DNA of 64,000 nucleotides from Arctopsyche grandis (taxonomy: Eukaryota > Arthropoda > Insecta > Trichoptera > Hydropsychidae): the NCBI RefSeq assembly GCF_051622035.1, contig NC_135360.1:32753206-32817205 (forward strand), read 5' to 3'. The notes under the pieces were generated by a model. That model was not told where the DNA came from and did not search any database. It worked only from the letters and a program-made list of their open reading frames with translations. The position numbers and the translations under genes were made by a program. Below are positions 61,283 to 64,000 of this stretch, in pieces (the stretch's first letter is position 1; every line of letters begins with the position of its first letter).

Positions 61283-61852
61283 GTACACTAAATCTAAAAA
61301 TAATCCATAGATGTCTCAATGATTATTATTTCTGATTAATTGTTATATGCTATGTATTCTGATTGTATATGTATATTGTATTTCTGACCGTTAAAACGTA
61401 CACTCGTCGCATTGGAGCAATCTGTAATGACGAGTGTATTGATATTGATTGTAACAATAAAATAAAATATGTAAAGCATACTGGAAGATCTCAAAAAAAC
61501 CCAATATTTGAATTTTATTCATTTACATACGCGTTAATTGTTTTAATTTAATTCTTCAATTGTTTTTTTTATTTAAATTTAGTCTGCGAGTATTAAATCA
61601 AAGGTATAATGTCAACTTTTGGATTCATCATCATATTTAACTGTACGTATTCATAACATTCATATTTACACACATTTCCGTACTCGATTTTACCCTTCCT
61701 ATAAATTGTATACGCGGGTGACGCCGGGCGTGTCTGCTAGTAATATGTTTGTATTTTACATCTATAAACAGAGTGTTCAACAACAATAAACGAAGATAAC
61801 ATCCTCGGGGCGATAATGTCTCGCTAATATACGGCAAAAAGCCGTAGCCGAC

Positions 61853-62119
61853 GTGGAAGAGAGGTGGGTCACGTGGCGCGGGGGTAAATATCAACCAAGT
61901 GGAGATGAGGCAGGGGTGGACATGCAAAAACCGCACAGTTATGGTTTAATTTTCGCCAGCAACACCCGGTTTTTGCTCCTCGTCGTTTCTCGCCGAAGCG
62001 ATTCAAGGATAATCAAATTTGGAGTCAGCTCTTCGCCAACTTGGCTTATGCTCGTGCCTAGATTGGATAACGGCCCATTCAAGGTCACCAATCCGCTACA
62101 AAGTTCATTTAGTCACTAG
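61853..62119 (+). other. GC-rich unique block, open frame of 88 residues
   Basis: The composition differs from its surroundings (CGTGGCGCGGGGGTAAATAT, CTCGTCGTTTCTCGCCGAAG). The frame shows no recognisable domain. It might be an exon or a regulatory block; I cannot decide. Confidence 0.2.
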
Positions 62120-62589
62120 TCGAACCCGTGTGCCAAGTCAGGGACGCGTGTCACGTATTTGCCATCCCTGATTTAGAGTATGGCTTTGTTCCTTCAACCG
62201 GTTCTGAACTGTGACCCTACGAGAGTACTATATATTTTTTGTTTGAGAATTAATTTAAAAATTCCGGTCATTTTTCGATACTCTCCTGTAATATATGTAT
62301 GTATGTATGTATATAAGAGATTGAATTGTGAACAGGTCACAAAACTGCACCAGCTTTAGAAGAAAGCCACAAAATTTCGGAAACCGGAAGTAAAAACGTT
62401 ATCAGTAATGGCGGTTACATGCGCAATGCTCCCAATGCTGGAACGTTTTATCGGTTCGGTCTTCCAGGATTTGATTTCGTGACGCAATCTCGATTTCTCA
62501 ACTCAACGTAACGGGATATACGTAGACATTTGCGAATAAATCGAGATACGTAAAACCGGAACCGAAAAGGTTTCGGCAATGCTAAACAA

Positions 62590-62940
62590 AACGACCGTAA
62601 TCGATCCATCAGATCCACCCTTATGCAATATTATAATTTATTACAAGTACATGCACATCTATAATAATAAAGTTATAGGCGCTTAAACAATTAAAATCTG
62701 ATAATGCGCGAGGGTAGCAGAGAGGCATATGTACATATATGTATGTAAATACGGCAACATACCATCAAGAAGATCGTATAGTTCGTATCGATACTATACG
62801 TCAAGAAGTACGAAATTGTAGCATTTTTTAAACGTTTAAATTTTTCACCATCGTACTGTCGGATTTGATTTACACATATATTGATGACCAAACCGAGCAA
62901 AATGGCAAAGTTTGAAAAAAAAGTATTTATTTAACAGTAA
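62590..62940. repeat. interspersed repeat with the empty site of the 144-bp MITE
   Basis: It shares AAAGTTATA.GC.TTAAACAATT, AAAATCTGA and GACCAAACCGAGCAAAATGG with 3085-3450 and 49980-50100, but lacks the insertion. Confidence 0.6.
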
Positions 62941-62969
62941 TTGCATACGAAAATAGACTCAATGAATGG

Positions 62970-63510
62970 ATATACATATTTTATTTTATTTTATTTTTAT
63001 TGTTACAAATCAATATACACTCGTCATTACAGATTTGCTCCAATGCGACGGGTGTACGTTAACGAAATACAGAATACATAAACAATCAGAAATACAGTAA
63101 TACATATACAATCAGAATATATAGCATATAACAATTAATCAGAAATAATAATCATAGAGACATCTATGGATTATTTTTAGATTTTTTTTGTGTACAAATT
63201 TTATACATATGTATAGTAAATACGAAATTATAGAGATGTCTATAAAGATATCTATAGATTTCAGATTACTGTGTATAATTATTACAAATTATACACAGGC
63301 AGATTTTGTGACAACAGGATTAGATCTAATTCCAATTTTCAGGAACCGTTTCAGCAATGATCAGATAAAATTGGCAAAATCTGATAGAGAAACGATCGAT
63401 TTGGAGTTACAAAACCCCCAAATCTAACTAGCAGATGGCGAGGACTCGAACCTTTGACCTCGGTGGTGCTAAATATATACGCTACCACTAAGCCAAACTG
63501 CTGGCTATAA
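62970..63510 (-). mobile_element. full-length long SINE with hairpin B, uninterrupted
   Basis: Minus strand: head GGCTTAGTGGTAGCG with B-box GGTTCGAGTCC, core, body ending with GACATCTATGGATT-type sequence, and tail stem-loop (63019-63060) followed by A-rich repeats. It serves as the reference for the split copy at 57126. Confidence 0.9.
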
Positions 63511-63704
63511 TATGTAGCAGATACTAAAATTCCATTAGTATTCATTGTAGTTATTTCTTTTCAAAATATGCGAGAACAATTACAGTTTCTACAGACTGAT
63601 ATTCGTCCTTTATTAGTCGAAAAAAAAAGTTCACGCCCAAAATATAAACTTCGCCCGAATCATAGCTTACTTGGTAAACATTGATGTACATAGCAACATA
63701 AATC

Positions 63705-63930
63705 AGTGGCTAGAGTGTAATGCTTTCGATTGTGTGGTCACGAGTTCTATTCTTGGCGTTGTTGCTGGCAAGACCTTGTATATGTGTCGATCGTTTCCAT
63801 TCAGAGTTTGCCAATTTATTTGATTTCATTGGAAACGGTTGGATTTCATTTCTCATATTTATTTCTCACAAAATTTGAGTTTACAGCATCTTATAGTTTG
63901 TTGATATGTATGTACAATGCTGCTAAATGA
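63705..63930 (+). mobile_element. tRNA-derived SINE, diverged, no hairpin tail
   Basis: Head AGTGGCTAGAGTGTAATGC, then GTCGATCGTTTCCATTCAGA and GTTTGCCAATTTATTTGATT; ends AATGCTGCTAAATG like the copies at 29888 and 30355. Confidence 0.75.
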
Positions 63931-64000
63931 AAATTGTTCATAGATGTCTTTATAATGATTGTAATGTTTGATGATCGATATTTTAAATTGACCTTGAATA

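Larger units (their letters stand above)
57126..61480 (+). mobile_element. long SINE (hairpin B) split by an RTE insertion
   Basis: Head (GGCTTAATGGTAGCG, B-box GGTTCGAGTC) and core lie at 57131-57420; the body resumes at about 61278 (AAATTGTACAC...) with the tail stem-loop at 61400-61437 and AATAAAATAAAA. The uninterrupted copy at 62970-63510 shows the two halves belong together. Confidence 0.85.

Overview
The window is nuclear DNA of an insect. It is AT-rich, holds intron-bearing genes with GT..AG junctions and AATAAA signals, encodes an arthropod cuticle protein, and is crowded with transposable elements. I cannot fix the order: nothing here is diagnostic beyond 'insect'. About 5 kb is coding; most of the rest is repeats of identifiable class.

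Genes, left to right. (1) A small secreted cuticle protein with a chitin-binding (Rebers-Riddiford type) domain, + strand: coding exons at 9.3 and 10.9 kb, with a probable TATA promoter and noncoding exon at 7.35-7.46 kb. (2) An HFM1/MER3-like meiotic DNA helicase on the - strand, 11.7-16.5 kb. Twelve in-phase exons cover the N-terminus and both helicase lobes; the C-terminal exons were not found. (3) A death-domain plus SEFIR-domain adaptor (CIKS/Act1-like), + strand, 18.2-20.0 kb. (4) Geminin, the CDT1/re-replication inhibitor, - strand, 20.4-22.3 kb. (5) A 355-aa SPATA22 homologue (partner of MEIOB in meiotic recombination), + strand, spread over 24.7 kb (23.75-48.42 kb) because two introns of about 9 kb have filled with mobile elements. 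HFM1 and SPATA22, both meiotic crossover/strand-exchange factors, therefore lie about 7 kb apart with two unrelated genes between them.

Mobile elements. tRNA-headed SINEs with a shared central core occur throughout (at least 14 copies). Their 3' ends carry stem-loops whose loop is conserved while the stems differ but remain paired, and a LINE fragment in the window ends in the same kind of stem-loop. Class II elements with readable target duplications are: two piggyBac-type elements (TTAA), a 463-bp MULE-like foldback (9-bp duplication), hAT-type elements of 1174, 767, 144 and only 28 bp (8-bp duplications), and a Harbinger-like MITE (TAA). Further foldback families and a degraded PIF/Harbinger transposase are present. 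Class I also includes a solo LTR, several truncated LINEs, and a nearly intact RTE-type LINE at 57.4-61.3 kb, broken by one extra C in a homopolymer and inserted into a SINE whose uninterrupted counterpart lies at 63 kb.

Right of 48.6 kb I find no confident host gene, only three weak candidates (52.3, 56.4 and 61.9 kb), a Tc1-type transposase fragment with a possible intron, and repeats.
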